64,000 bases of DNA from Actinomycetota bacterium (GTDB taxonomy: Bacteria > Actinomycetota > Thermoleophilia > RBG-16-64-13): contig JADQBG010000007.1 in the NCBI GenBank assembly GCA_016278725.1, forward strand, positions 1 to 64,000, written 5' to 3'. Below are positions 33,330 to 42,653 of the stretch, piece by piece. The first letter of the stretch is position 1, and each line of letters opens with the position of its first letter. The position numbers were made by a program, and so were the translations under genes. The notes under the pieces are model-generated. The model searched no databases. It was not told the DNA's origin and was given only the letters and a program-made list of their open reading frames with translations.

Positions 33330-34805
33330 CTAGACCAGCGGAACGAGCTTGAACCCGCCGGGAACGTCGCGTACTTCGTATCCGCGCTCGGTGATGGCGT
33401 CGCGCAGGCGATCGGCTTCGGCGAAGTCACGCGCTGCCCGCCGTCGCTGCCTCTCCTCGGCCATCTCGACGATTTCTTCCGGGAGCGAGAACTCCACCCG
33501 GGTGACCGCCTCGAGCCCCAGCACGTAGAGAAGCTCCGCGAGGGCATTTCGGAGGGTCTCGGCCGCCGTTTGGCTCAGCGACCGGGAAGCCAGAGCGCTG
33601 TTCACCTTGCGGGTAAGCGCGAAGATCTCTCCCAGGGCGCCGGCGGTGTTGAGATCGTCCGCCATCTCCCGGACGAAGGCCTCCTGGTGCTGGACCAGCG
33701 AGGCCAGGGTGGCTTCATCGGCGGGGGCGTCCGCCTCCGCCGCCCCCGGGTAATCCCCGAGGGTGCGGAACTGATTGCGAAGCCGCTCCACCTGCTGGCG
33801 CGCCTCGTCCAGAAGCTCGCGGCTGAACTCCATGGGGCTGCGGTAGTGGCTGCTCATGAAGTAGAGGATCAGCTCCTCCGGCTCGTACTCCTCGAGCGCG
33901 TTCCGCAGCAGGAAGATGTTGCCCAGGCTCTTCGACATCTTCTCTTCCTGGGTGAGCAGCATGCCGTTGTGAGCCCAGAAGCGCACGAAGGTCTCACCCA
34001 GCGCGGCCTCGGACTGCGCCACCTCGTTCTCGTGATGGGGAAAGATCAGATCGCGGCCGCCGCCGTGGATGTCAAAGCCGGCGCCCAGGTACTTGAGGCT
34101 CATGGCCGAACACTCGATATGCCACCCGGGCCGGCCGGGTCCCCAGGGTGAGTCCCAGGAGGGCTCGTCCGGCTTGGCCCCCTTCCACACGGCGAAATCC
34201 AGGGGGTCGTGTTTGTCCTCGTCGGGAGCGATCCGGGCGCCGCTGCGCATCTCCCCGGTCTGCTGCTTGGATAGCTTGCCGTACCCCGTAAAACTGGAGA
34301 CGTCGAAATAGACATCGCCCCCGGCCGGGTAGGCGTGCTTTCGCTCGACCAGTTTGCCGATCAGCTCGAGGATCTCGGGGATGTGCTCGGTGGCGCGCGG
34401 CTCGATATCGGGACGGCCCAGACCCAGCCTCTGGGTGTCCTCGACGTAGGCGTCACTGAACTCCTCGGCGACGTCCTTCCAGCTGCGCCCATCCTGATTG
34501 CCCTTGGCGATGATGCGATCGTCGATGTCGGTGATGTTCTCGACCAGGGTCACTCCCCAGCCCAGCGACTCGAAGAACCGCTTGGCCACCAGGGAGATGA
34601 CGAAGGGACGGGCGTTGCCCAGATGGATGTAGTTGTAGACCGTGGGGCCGCAGAAGTACATGGTGACGTGGCCGCTGTCGCGCGGGGCGAACGCGAGTTT
34701 GTCCTGACGCAGCGAGTCGTAGACGCGAAGCTCGGCCAGGGCGGCCTGAACCAGCTCGGGGGAGAAGCGCGGTGGCGCCTCGGCCGATTGACGTACTTCC
34801 GACAT
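33330..34805 (-). CDS. cysS: cysteinyl-tRNA synthetase
   Basis: Class I synthetase. FCGPTVYNYIHLGNARPF holds a zinc Cys and the HIGH-type motif (HLGN). HIECSAMSLKYLG, FDIHGGGRDLIFPHHENE and the KMSKSLGN loop follow. The anticodon-binding helical domain makes up the C-terminus, ending VPGGFKLVPLV. The 491 residues are typical. The ATG shares one base with the gltX stop, so the two are coupled. Confidence 0.97.
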   Translation of the reverse strand: MSEVRQSAEAPPRFSPELVQAALAELRVYDSLRQDKLAFAPRDSGHVTMYFCGPTVYNYIHLGNARPFVISLVAKRFFESLGWGVTLVENITDIDDRIIAKGNQDGRSWKDVAEEFSDAYVEDTQRLGLGRPDIEPRATEHIPEILELIGKLVERKHAYPAGGDVYFDVSSFTGYGKLSKQQTGEMRSGARIAPDEDKHDPLDFAVWKGAKPDEPSWDSPWGPGRPGWHIECSAMSLKYLGAGFDIHGGGRDLIFPHHENEVAQSEAALGETFVRFWAHNGMLLTQEEKMSKSLGNIFLLRNALEEYEPEELILYFMSSHYRSPMEFSRELLDEARQQVERLRNQFRTLGDYPGAAEADAPADEATLASLVQHQEAFVREMADDLNTAGALGEIFALTRKVNSALASRSLSQTAAETLRNALAELLYVLGLEAVTRVEFSLPEEIVEMAEERQRRRAARDFAEADRLRDAITERGYEVRDVPGGFKLVPLV

Positions 34806-36265
34806 CAGCCGGCCGATTCCGCAACCCGCCGGGCCGACTGCACCCGCTCGAGGATGCGCCCGCGGGGAAGTCCGGACACCAGATAGAACAGCTCGGGACC
34901 GGATTCGCGGCCGGTCAGTGCCACCCGCAGGGGCATGAATACGGCCTTGCCCTTGAGCCCCTGCTCCTTGGCCCGCGCCCCCACCTCTTTCATCAGCTCG
35001 TGGCCTTCGTCCAGGCTGAGGAACTCCGCTTTCCGCGCCGCGCGGGCCTCGTGCATGATCTGCATCACCGCCGCCACTCCGGGCGACCGCAGCTTATCCG
35101 CCGGCGCAGACTCGGCCGGATCCATCTCCTCGACGAAGAGCTGAGCGAACTCGGGAGCGTCCTCCAGGATCACCAGATTGGCCTGCAGGGCCGCGGTCAC
35201 CACGGGCCGCTGCGCTTCCGCCAGTTCGATCCCCGCCTCGTGCAGGTAGGGCCGGATCAGCTCCGCCAGCTCTTCCACCGGCAGCTCGCGAATGTAGAGG
35301 CCGTTAAGCCAGTTGAGCTTGTCGATGTCGAAGATCGCCGGGCTCTTCGAAACGCGGCTCATGTCGAAGGCCTCGACCAGCTCCTCGAGGGTGAACTTCT
35401 CCCGCTCGTCCCCGGAGCTCCAGGAGAGCAGCGCCAGATAGTTGACCACCGCGGGCGCCAAATAGCCCATGTCGCGGAACTCCCCGATCGAGGTGGCCCC
35501 GTGGCGCTTGGAAAGCTTGCCTCCGTCCGCGCCGTGGATCAGGGAGTGATGTCCGTACTCGGGCGCGTTTTCGCCGAGCGCCTCGTAGAGCATCAGCTGC
35601 CGGGCGGTATTGGTGATGTGGTCCTCGCCCCGGATGACGTGGGTGATCTTCATGCCGGCGTCGTCGATGACCACGGCGTAGTTATAGGCGTAGCCGCCGT
35701 CGGTGCGCTTGATGATGAAGTCGCCGATCACCTCGGCCGAGAAGCTGATCGGCCCATGGATCAGGTCGCGGAAAGGCCAGTCGCCGGCCGGCACCTTGAA
35801 GCGGACGGTCGCCTCTTCCCCGGCGGCCAGCCGCTCGGCCACCACTTCCGGAGGAATCCCCAGGCACAGGCGGTCATATTTGGGCATCTCTCCGCGGGCG
35901 AGCTGCTCCTCCTTCAGGCGGTCGAGCCGCTCCTGGGTGCAAAAGCAGTGATAGGCGTGACCGGTCTCGAGCAGGCGCTGAACCCCGTCCTCGTAGAGCT
36001 GACCGCGCTCGCTCTGGCGGTAGGGACCGTGATCGCCGCCGGCGTCCGGTCCCTCGTCGGCCGAGAGCCCCAACCAGTGCAGGTCGCGGACGATGCTCTC
36101 CTCGTACTCACGGCGGGAGCGCTTGACGTCGGTGTCCTCGATCCGCAGCACGAAGGTCCCCTGGTGGTGGCGGGCGAAGAGGTAGTTGTAGAGAGCCGTG
36201 CGGGCGCTGCCGATGTGGAGGGTGCCCGTCGGGCTGGGTGCGAAGCGAACTCTTACTTTATCCAT
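34805..36265 (-). CDS. gltX: glutamyl-tRNA synthetase
   Basis: Class I synthetase that begins VRFAPSPTGTLHIGSARTAL with the HIGH motif and carries KLSKRHGATS as the KMSKS-type loop. FVLRIEDTDVKRS lies in the active-site region. The 486 residues are normal. Without an asparaginyl/glutaminyl context it cannot be said whether it is discriminating. Its position upstream of cysS matches the Bacillus order except that cysE is missing. Confidence 0.96.
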   Translation of the reverse strand: MDKVRVRFAPSPTGTLHIGSARTALYNYLFARHHQGTFVLRIEDTDVKRSRREYEESIVRDLHWLGLSADEGPDAGGDHGPYRQSERGQLYEDGVQRLLETGHAYHCFCTQERLDRLKEEQLARGEMPKYDRLCLGIPPEVVAERLAAGEEATVRFKVPAGDWPFRDLIHGPISFSAEVIGDFIIKRTDGGYAYNYAVVIDDAGMKITHVIRGEDHITNTARQLMLYEALGENAPEYGHHSLIHGADGGKLSKRHGATSIGEFRDMGYLAPAVVNYLALLSWSSGDEREKFTLEELVEAFDMSRVSKSPAIFDIDKLNWLNGLYIRELPVEELAELIRPYLHEAGIELAEAQRPVVTAALQANLVILEDAPEFAQLFVEEMDPAESAPADKLRSPGVAAVMQIMHEARAARKAEFLSLDEGHELMKEVGARAKEQGLKGKAVFMPLRVALTGRESGPELFYLVSGLPRGRILERVQSARRVAESAG

Positions 36266-36304
36266 GAGGAAAATCCTACCATCTTGGCCCGAAGGCCAAG
36301 CCCC

Positions 36305-37270
36305 TCAGCGCTTCGGGTTCGAACAGGCGTCAACCGGATGGACGGGCTCATCGCCGGGAACGGGGTCGATATGCACGGACACGTCGTCAACCTCGGGGAT
36401 GTCGAGCAGCGCGAGACGCACTCTCTGCTCGGCGTCGTGGACGGCAATCAGGCTCTCGTTGCGGTTGACCTCGAGGTGAAAGCTGACGTGCAGCTCCGGA
36501 CCGCGGAAGTAGGTTTTGAGGTCGTGAACGGCACGCACCAGGTCCTCCGAGCAGGCGATCTCCCGCACCTGCTCCTCGATCTCCGCCGACGCCGAACGTC
36601 CCACGATGTAGCCGATGTTCTCCCAGAGGACCTCGACGGCGGTGCGCGCGACGAAGAGCGCCACCAGCAGACTGAAGACCGGGTCGGCGACCGGATATCC
36701 GAGAATCGCGGCCAGGTAGCCGCTCAGCGCCACCAGAGAAGCCAACACGTCCGCGGCGGCGTCGGTTCCCACCGCGGCCAGGGCCGGCGAGTGCATCTGC
36801 GCGGCGCTGCGCCTGGCGCGCAGCGCGACGTAGGCTTTGGCGGCCATGGAGAAGAGCAGCACCAGCACCGGCCACACACTGGTTTCGATCTCGCCCGGGT
36901 TCCTCAGACCATCGATCCCGCGCATGACGAGCTCCCAGGCGACGAAGGCGATGGCCATGCCGATGACCAGGCTGATCAGGGGCTCGAGCGCGCGGTGGCC
37001 CTGCGGGTGGCCGCGGTCGGCGGGTTGAAGGGAGAAGCGCATGCCCACCAGCAGCACCAGGCTGTAGGCGGTGTCGGCCAGGGAATTCACGGCGTCGGCG
37101 GTCACCGCCAGGCTTCCGGTCATCACCCCCACCGCTCCCTTGACCACCATCAGCACCGCATTGACGATCAAGTTGAGGAGGGTGAACCGCCGGGAGATCT
37201 CGCGCTTTTCGATCAACTGGTGGCCGCGCTTGGCCTCGACCAAATTGTCTTCGCGCATAAGCGCGGGCAC
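36305..37270 (-). CDS. cation diffusion facilitator (CDF) transporter
   Basis: Six-helix metal-ion/proton antiporter with a C-terminal cytoplasmic ferredoxin-like domain. TM2 has ADAVNSLADTAYS, where CDF proteins place metal-binding residues, and TM5 has AVGTDAAADVLASLVAL with the second Asp pair. The C-terminal region ending VSVHIDPVPGDEPVHP is the regulatory domain. The ADAVNSLAD pattern, with Asp and Asn rather than His at the first position, leans towards Mn or Fe rather than Zn, but this is inference. Start: GTG at 37270, preceded by AAGGGAG, is preferred over a longer frame from 37345 that overlaps ispF. The gene interrupts the usual ispF-gltX order. Confidence 0.88.
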   Translation of the reverse strand: MPALMREDNLVEAKRGHQLIEKREISRRFTLLNLIVNAVLMVVKGAVGVMTGSLAVTADAVNSLADTAYSLVLLVGMRFSLQPADRGHPQGHRALEPLISLVIGMAIAFVAWELVMRGIDGLRNPGEIETSVWPVLVLLFSMAAKAYVALRARRSAAQMHSPALAAVGTDAAADVLASLVALSGYLAAILGYPVADPVFSLLVALFVARTAVEVLWENIGYIVGRSASAEIEEQVREIACSEDLVRAVHDLKTYFRGPELHVSFHLEVNRNESLIAVHDAEQRVRLALLDIPEVDDVSVHIDPVPGDEPVHPVDACSNPKR

Positions 37271-37341
37271 GGCGACTCCCTTGGATGCCTCGGCCGGAGA
37301 CGGGCCGCGTCTACGGCTTGATTTGCGTGCGCGTCGGCCGG

Positions 37342-37815
37342 TCAAGCGTGGAACAGCAGGGCTACGGCATAGGCCATGATACCCTCGCGCCTGCCGGTGA
37401 ATCCCAGACCCTCGGTGGTGGTCCCCCGGATGCCCACCTGCTCCGCCTCTATGCCCAGCGCTCGGGACACCCGGCTGCGCATTTCCTGGCGGTGAGGCGC
37501 GATCTTGGGCGCCTCGCAGACGACCACCACATCCAGGTTGGCGATCCGCATCCCCCGCCCTTCGAGCATTTCACCCACACGTTCCAGCAGGACGATGCTA
37601 TCGGCGCCGGAGAACGCCGGGTCGGTGTCCGGGAAGTAATGACCGATGTCTTCCAGGCCGGCGGCGCCCAGGAGGGCGTCCATCACCGCGTGGGTCAAGA
37701 CGTCCGCGTCACTGTGGCCGGCCAGTCCGTCCTTCTCCCGCAGGCGCACGCCGCCCAGAACCAGAGGCCGGTCGGCGGCAAAGGCATGGGCGTCCACCCC
37801 CATGCCCACCCTCAC
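37342..37815 (-). CDS. ispF: 2-C-methyl-D-erythritol 2,4-cyclodiphosphate synthase
   Basis: MEP-pathway enzyme. [11 protein letters not shown] holds the metal-binding Asp-x-His. GHSDADVLTHAVMDALLGAA and DIGHYFPDTDP supply the third ligand and the substrate site. GIRGTTTEGLGFTGRREGIM is the typical C-terminal motif. The GTG start overlaps ispD by 4 bp (GTGA). At 157 residues it is of normal size. Confidence 0.96.
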   Translation of the reverse strand: MRVGMGVDAHAFAADRPLVLGGVRLREKDGLAGHSDADVLTHAVMDALLGAAGLEDIGHYFPDTDPAFSGADSIVLLERVGEMLEGRGMRIANLDVVVVCEAPKIAPHRQEMRSRVSRALGIEAEQVGIRGTTTEGLGFTGRREGIMAYAVALLFHA

Positions 37816-38516
37816 CGGCGGCGCTCCGCGAGGATGAACTCGGCCAGGCGCACGTCCAGAGGGCGGGTCACCTTGAGGTTCTCGGCGAGGCCTTCGACCA
37901 GCGCGACCCGGCCGCCCAGGCGCTCGACCAGGGAGGAGTCATCGGTGGCGGAGCGCAGCACGGCTTCCTCGGCGGCGTAGGCCCGCCGCAAGACCTCGGC
38001 CCGAAAGATCTGGGGAGTTTGAGCCTGCCACACTCGGCTCCGCGCAGGAGTCTCGCGCACGACCCCGGCCTCGTCGACCAATTTGATCGTGTCTATGCTC
38101 GGAATGCCCACGATGACGCCGTCCAGAGTCTGGTCCGCGGCCAGGCGCTGTTTGGCGGCCTCGATCTCTCCGCAGCCGACCAGAGGGCGGGCGCCGTCGT
38201 GAACGCCCAGCAAGGCAAACGGCCCCGCCGCCACGAGCGCGTCGAGCCCGTTCCGCACCGAGAGGGGGCGCTCCGAGCCGCCCCCCACCACATCCACCAC
38301 CTTTTCGAAACGCTCGGCGACGATCTCCCGCGTGCAGTAACTCACGTCCTCGGGATTGACCACCACCACGAGCGCATCCACCTCATCGCAGGCGTCCAGC
38401 GCCGCAATGGTGCGCTGGACCATGGGGACGCCGAGGAGGGGCAGGTACTGCTTGGGCCCGTCCAACCCGAGCCGGTTACCGCGACCCCCCGCGGTGACCA
38501 CGAGTCCCAGAGTCAC
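37812..38516 (-). CDS. ispD: 2-C-methyl-D-erythritol 4-phosphate cytidylyltransferase
   Basis: MEP-pathway nucleotidyltransferase. [20 protein letters not shown] is the CTP-binding glycine/lysine motif. [11 protein letters not shown] carries the metal-binding Asp, and [10 protein letters not shown] matches the family. The 234 residues and the GTG start overlapping the YacL-type gene by 4 bp indicate a tight operon with ispF. Confidence 0.95.
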   Translation of the reverse strand: MTLGLVVTAGGRGNRLGLDGPKQYLPLLGVPMVQRTIAALDACDEVDALVVVVNPEDVSYCTREIVAERFEKVVDVVGGGSERPLSVRNGLDALVAAGPFALLGVHDGARPLVGCGEIEAAKQRLAADQTLDGVIVGIPSIDTIKLVDEAGVVRETPARSRVWQAQTPQIFRAEVLRRAYAAEEAVLRSATDDSSLVERLGGRVALVEGLAENLKVTRPLDVRLAEFILAERRR

Positions 38517-39556
38517 GAGGCCAGCTTGGAGAAGACCATCTTGCCCGAGGGATTCTGCAGCACCGACGTGACCTCGACCTCGACCTCCTGCCCCATCTTA
38601 CGGCGGCCTCCCTCGACCACGACCATGGTGCCGTCGTCCAGATAGGCGACGCCTTGGTCCTGCTCCTTGCCCTCGCGGATGACATGCACGGCCAGACTCT
38701 CCCCGGGAAGCACCACCGGCTTCAGGGCGTTCGCGAGCATGTTGACGTTCAGCACGTCGACGCCCTGTATCTGGGCGATCTTGTTGAGGTTGTAGTCGGT
38801 GGTCACGATGCTGGCCCCGATGTCCTTGGCCAGCTTCAGGAGCTTGGCGTCGACCTCGGTCAGGCTGGGATAGTCCCGGTCGGTGATCACGACGCGGTCG
38901 TAGGCCGCCTGCAGGGAGCGCACCGTCTCCAACCCCCTCCTTCCGCGGGCCCGTTTGAGCGGCTCGGCGGAGTCGGCGATCGACTGCAACTCCTCCAGCA
39001 CGAATTCGGGGATGACGATGTCCCCCTCGATGAAGTGGGTCGGCACGATGTCGCCGATGCGGCCGTCGATTATCGCCGAGGTATCCAGGATCTTCCCCGC
39101 GGGATGGTCCTCCCGTTCTTCCACCTCCCGGCTGCGCACTCCGAGCATCCGGCTGATGTCTCCGTGCCGCCGATAGGCGAGATACGAGAAGATGTAGGCC
39201 GTGAGCGCGAAGATGACGGGGGGCAAGAACACGCCCACCACCGGCAGATCCTTGACGGCGAGACTGCCCAGAGCCCCGACGGCAAGCCCCAGCAGCAGGC
39301 CTACGCTGGTTACTATCAGAGCGGCCCCGCTGATCTTGGCGGTCGCCCGGTCCAGGCCCGAACTCATCCTGACCACCTGGCGACCCAAGAGGCCACCAAG
39401 TACGGCGCCGACGAGTCCGCCCGTGAGCACAGCCAGGCTTATGAGAAGGACGTTAGTAACATCGGATAAAGACGTTTGACCCAGGCCCAGGCTGACGAGT
39501 TGATAGCCGGCGACCCCACCGAGCACGGCAAGAATCACTCGCAGGAGCAAAACCAT
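38513..39556 (-). CDS. yacL: PIN/TRAM-domain membrane protein, YacL-like
   Basis: Four hydrophobic helices at the N-terminus ([20 protein letters not shown] and three more up to about residue 125) are followed by a PIN nuclease domain (about 155-285; [16 protein letters not shown] with catalytic Asp, [24 protein letters not shown]) and a C-terminal TRAM RNA-binding domain. The ATG at 39556 has a strong AAAGGAGGTG site, so a longer frame start is rejected. The role is probably membrane-bound RNA cleavage; the Bacillus homologue YacL has no settled function. Confidence 0.92.
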   Translation of the reverse strand: MVLLLRVILAVLGGVAGYQLVSLGLGQTSLSDVTNVLLISLAVLTGGLVGAVLGGLLGRQVVRMSSGLDRATAKISGAALIVTSVGLLLGLAVGALGSLAVKDLPVVGVFLPPVIFALTAYIFSYLAYRRHGDISRMLGVRSREVEEREDHPAGKILDTSAIIDGRIGDIVPTHFIEGDIVIPEFVLEELQSIADSAEPLKRARGRRGLETVRSLQAAYDRVVITDRDYPSLTEVDAKLLKLAKDIGASIVTTDYNLNKIAQIQGVDVLNVNMLANALKPVVLPGESLAVHVIREGKEQDQGVAYLDDGTMVVVEGGRRKMGQEVEVEVTSVLQNPSGKMVFSKLAS

Positions 39557-39627
39557 CGACACACCTCCTTTCTTGCGCGTGTCCAGTCGCCCCGGCAATG
39601 AGGCGTATGTGGCTGTCGAATCGAAAG

Positions 39628-40146
39628 CTATTCTTCTTCCTCTGCTGAGAAATCGGCGTCCTCGCAGATCTGCTCCAGAATCACCTCCAGGAATTGCATG
39701 GCATCGGCCTCCGGCACCGCCTTCGCGTACATCAGCTCCGAAGCCAGGATCTTCTTGACCCGGCCAAACATCTGCTTCTCGCCGGTGGAAAGCCCCTTGT
39801 CCGAGTCGCGCAGCGCCAGGTTGCGCACCACCTCGGCCACCTCGAAGATGTCGCCGGTCTTGATCTTGTCCCGGTTGTGCTTGTAGCGGCGGTTCCAGTT
39901 CTGGGGCATCTTGGAGGGATCACCGCGAAGCACCGCTTCGACCTCTTCGACCAGAGCCTCGGGAACCACCGCGCGGATCCCCGCCTGTTCCGCGGCGTCC
40001 GACGGCACCATCACCGTCATGTCGTTGTGGATAATGCGGATCTTCAGGTAAACCTTGCTCTCACCGGCGAGGTCCTTGTCCATTACCTCGAGCACCTCAC
40101 CGGCCCCGTGATGGGGATAGACCACGTGGTCTCCTACCTTGAACAA
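39628..40146 (-). CDS. carD: CarD-family transcriptional regulator
   Basis: RNA polymerase-binding activator of the CarD/CdnL group. The N-terminal Tudor-like RID domain begins [20 protein letters not shown]. The C-terminal helical DNA-binding part contains [20 protein letters not shown] and [11 protein letters not shown]. In mycobacteria and others CarD stabilises open complexes at rRNA and housekeeping promoters. The 172 residues are typical. The start is TTG (40146), with AAAGGAGAGG upstream; the gene lies 50 bp after disA. Confidence 0.93.
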   Translation of the reverse strand: MFKVGDHVVYPHHGAGEVLEVMDKDLAGESKVYLKIRIIHNDMTVMVPSDAAEQAGIRAVVPEALVEEVEAVLRGDPSKMPQNWNRRYKHNRDKIKTGDIFEVAEVVRNLALRDSDKGLSTGEKQMFGRVKKILASELMYAKAVPEADAMQFLEVILEQICEDADFSAEEEE

Positions 40147-40176
40147 ATGCCTCTCCTTTCGTTGCTTACCAATTGC

Positions 40177-40210
40177 CCGCTAGCCGCAGCGCTCCGCTAG
40201 CCGTAGCGCT
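40177..40210. repeat. 17-bp tandem duplication of the disA 3' end including its stop codon
   Basis: CCGCTAGCCGCAGCGCT (40177-40193) is followed by CCGCTAGCCGTAGCGCT (40194-40210), one base different. The second copy is the end of disA with its stop (CTA on the plus strand). The first lies in the disA-carD gap with the CTA in register. Confidence 0.85.
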
Positions 40211-41276
40211 CCAAAAGGTTGAGCTCCCGCAGCCGCAAGAAGCCTTCCTTGATGTCGTGTGCCCGCGCGGTGCCCACCCCGTCAACATCGGCGAGCTCTT
40301 CCGCCGTCGCCTGCATGATCTCTTCCAGCCGGCCGAACTCCACCACCAGGTTGGCAATGACCGACTTGGGCAGGCGCGGGATCTTGCGCAGCATGCGATA
40401 GCCCCGGGGCGAGAGTTGATGCTCGAAGGCGTCGACCTCGTGAAATCCCAGGATTCTGGTGATCGGGTCGAGGGTGAGCAGCTCCTCGTTGGACAGGGTC
40501 GCAAGATCGGCCGCCGCCTCGTCCACGAAGAGCCCCGCCTCTTCCGGCACGTAGTCCATCAGCACCGCGCGCAGGTCCTCGCGCACGTCGACCATCAGCT
40601 CCTCGAGTTGCATCTCGATCAAGCGGCCCTGCGATCCCAGTTCGATGATGTACCGCTCGATCTCGCGGGCGATGCGCAGCACCATCTCGGAGCGCTGGAC
40701 CACGCTGAGCACGTCGTAAAGGGTGACCGCGTCCTCGAACTCCAGAGCGCTCAAGGAAGTCGATACCTGGCTGAGCCGGGACTTGTATTTCTCCAGTGCC
40801 TGAAGGGCCTGGTTGGCCTTGGAGAGGATGGCGCGGATCTCCTCGAGCACGTAACGGATGCTGTCCACGTAGAGAGTCAAAACGTCGCGGGCCGCGGAGA
40901 TGGAGATGACCAGCGCGTCGATCTGCTTGGCCACGCGTTCAGCCGTGCGGTGGCGCGTGCCGGTCTCGCTCGAGTAGATCGCGGGATTCGGTACCAGTTG
41001 CACGTTCGCGTGCATCATCTGGCTGCCGTCCCGGTTCAGGATGATGGCGCCGTCCATCTTGGCCAGCTCGTAGAGGATCATGGGGCTGAAGTCGACGTCG
41101 ATGGAGATGCCCCCAGAGATGAGGGGGGCGACCTCTTCCTCGTCGGCAAACACCAGGAGGCCCCCGGTGCGCGCCCGAACGATGTTGTCCAAGGCCTCCC
41201 TGATCTGGGTGCCCGGCGCCACCAGCTGCATGGCTTCGATCAGCCTGTCCGAAGTGATCAAGTGACGCTTAATCAA
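40197..41276 (-). CDS. disA: diadenylate cyclase DisA (DNA integrity scanning protein)
   Basis: Makes c-di-AMP from two ATP and scans DNA. The DAC domain (about 1-145) shows KMDGAIILNRDGS and SSETGTRHRTAERVAKQ, the DGA and RHR active-site motifs. A helical spine (about 150-290) and a C-terminal HhH domain (LPKSVIANLVVEF, DVDGVGTARAHDIKEG) follow. The 359 residues are normal. TTG at 41276, with GGAGG six bases before it, overlaps radA by 8 bp. The coupling to radA is common, and RadA modulates DisA in Bacillus. Confidence 0.96.
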   Translation of the reverse strand: MIKRHLITSDRLIEAMQLVAPGTQIREALDNIVRARTGGLLVFADEEEVAPLISGGISIDVDFSPMILYELAKMDGAIILNRDGSQMMHANVQLVPNPAIYSSETGTRHRTAERVAKQIDALVISISAARDVLTLYVDSIRYVLEEIRAILSKANQALQALEKYKSRLSQVSTSLSALEFEDAVTLYDVLSVVQRSEMVLRIAREIERYIIELGSQGRLIEMQLEELMVDVREDLRAVLMDYVPEEAGLFVDEAAADLATLSNEELLTLDPITRILGFHEVDAFEHQLSPRGYRMLRKIPRLPKSVIANLVVEFGRLEEIMQATAEELADVDGVGTARAHDIKEGFLRLRELNLLERYG

Positions 41277-42636
41277 TGAGCTCCTCCACCGCTTCCCGCA
41301 CGCTTGTCACCGGCACGAGTTCCAACTCGCGGGGCAAGGCGGCTCCTGACCGTTCGAGTTCTGCCGCCGTGCGCTTGGCCACGGCCACCCGCGTGTATCC
41401 CCGCCGGGCGAGCTCCGCCACCCGGCGCTCCGCCCGATTGACGTGCCGCACCTCTCCGGTAAGACTGACCTCCCCCAGGGCCGCGGCCCCAGACTGAAGC
41501 GGGCGGTCGCGCCAGGCCGAAGCCAGGCTGAGCGCCACCGGCAGGTCGGCGGCCGGGTCATCCAGCGTGAGCCCTCCGGCTACGTTCAAGAAGACGTCGC
41601 AGTCCCCGAGCGCGAGACCGGCGCGCCGGGAGAGCACGGCCACCAACATGGCCAGCCGGTTGCGGTCGACCCCCCGCGTCACGTGGCGCGGCGAAGGGAA
41701 GCCCGTGGGCACCACCAGCGCCTGCACTTCCGCCAGGAGGCAACGGCTGCCCTCCAGGGCCGCCACCACCGAAGCTCCCGGGAGCGCCTGCGCCGACTCC
41801 AGGAAGAGCTCGCTGGGGTCCTCCACGCCCTCGAGACCTCGGTCGGTCATCTGAAAAACCCCGACCTCATTGGTCGAGCCGAACCGGTTCTTCACCGCCC
41901 GCAAGATCCGGTAGTCCTGCCCGCGCTCTCCCTCGAAGGCCAGCACGGAGTCGACCAGATGCTCGAGCACCCGAGGACCGGCCAAGTCGCCGGACTTGGT
42001 CACGTGCCCCACGAGCACCAGGGCGATACCTTCGGTTTTCGCCGTACGCACGAGTTGTCCTGTGACTTCCCGGATCTGCGAAACCGATCCCGGAGCCGAA
42101 GACAGCTCCGCCGACCAGAGCATCTGCACCGAATCCACCACGCAGACCTGGGGCAGATGTTCCTGCAGGCAGGCGATGACCGCGCCCGCCTCGGTTTCGG
42201 TGATCAGGCGCATGGACGTGGGCCCCGGGGAGATGCGGTCGGCCCGCATGCGAACCTGCTCGGGGGATTCCTCTCCGGAAACGAGAAGGACCGGCACCTG
42301 CGACCGGTCCAACTGAAGCATGGCCTGCAGCAGGAGGCTGCTCTTGCCGATGCCCGGCTCTCCGCCGAGGAGAACCACCGAGCCCCGGACCAGGCCGCCT
42401 CCCAGAACCCGGTCGAACTCCCCCACTCCGGTGGGAATCCGTTCGCCCTGGCCGGCGACCACCTCCTGCAGGCGAACGGGCGCCGCGGCCGGAGCCGGGC
42501 GGCGCCCTCCAACCTCTCGCGAGACTACCTCTTCGACCAGTGTGTTCCATTCCCCACAGTCCGGGCAGCGGCCAAGCCACCGCGGACTCTGGTAGCCACA
42601 GTTACTGCAGACGTGAAGGCTTCTGGTCTTGGCCAC
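41269..42636 (-). CDS. radA: DNA repair protein RadA (Sms)
   Basis: Recombination helicase-like ATPase. Zinc finger CSNCGYQSPRWLGRCPDCGEW at the N-terminus; Walker A LLGGEPGIGKSSLLLQ; the RadA-specific motif KNRFGSTNEVGVFQM; and a C-terminal Lon-protease-like domain containing DVFLNVAGGLTLDDPAADLP. The start is GTG. The 455 residues are typical. Confidence 0.96.
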   Translation of the reverse strand: MAKTRSLHVCSNCGYQSPRWLGRCPDCGEWNTLVEEVVSREVGGRRPAPAAAPVRLQEVVAGQGERIPTGVGEFDRVLGGGLVRGSVVLLGGEPGIGKSSLLLQAMLQLDRSQVPVLLVSGEESPEQVRMRADRISPGPTSMRLITETEAGAVIACLQEHLPQVCVVDSVQMLWSAELSSAPGSVSQIREVTGQLVRTAKTEGIALVLVGHVTKSGDLAGPRVLEHLVDSVLAFEGERGQDYRILRAVKNRFGSTNEVGVFQMTDRGLEGVEDPSELFLESAQALPGASVVAALEGSRCLLAEVQALVVPTGFPSPRHVTRGVDRNRLAMLVAVLSRRAGLALGDCDVFLNVAGGLTLDDPAADLPVALSLASAWRDRPLQSGAAALGEVSLTGEVRHVNRAERRVAELARRGYTRVAVAKRTAAELERSGAALPRELELVPVTSVREAVEELID

Positions 42637-42653
42637 CTGGCTCTTCCCGCAGT

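Noticed and set aside
34772-37321. Open frame of 849 codons on the plus strand opposite gltX and the CDF gene
   Set aside because: Both genes underneath have complete catalytic or transport motifs. The long frame comes from codon bias in GC-rich DNA.
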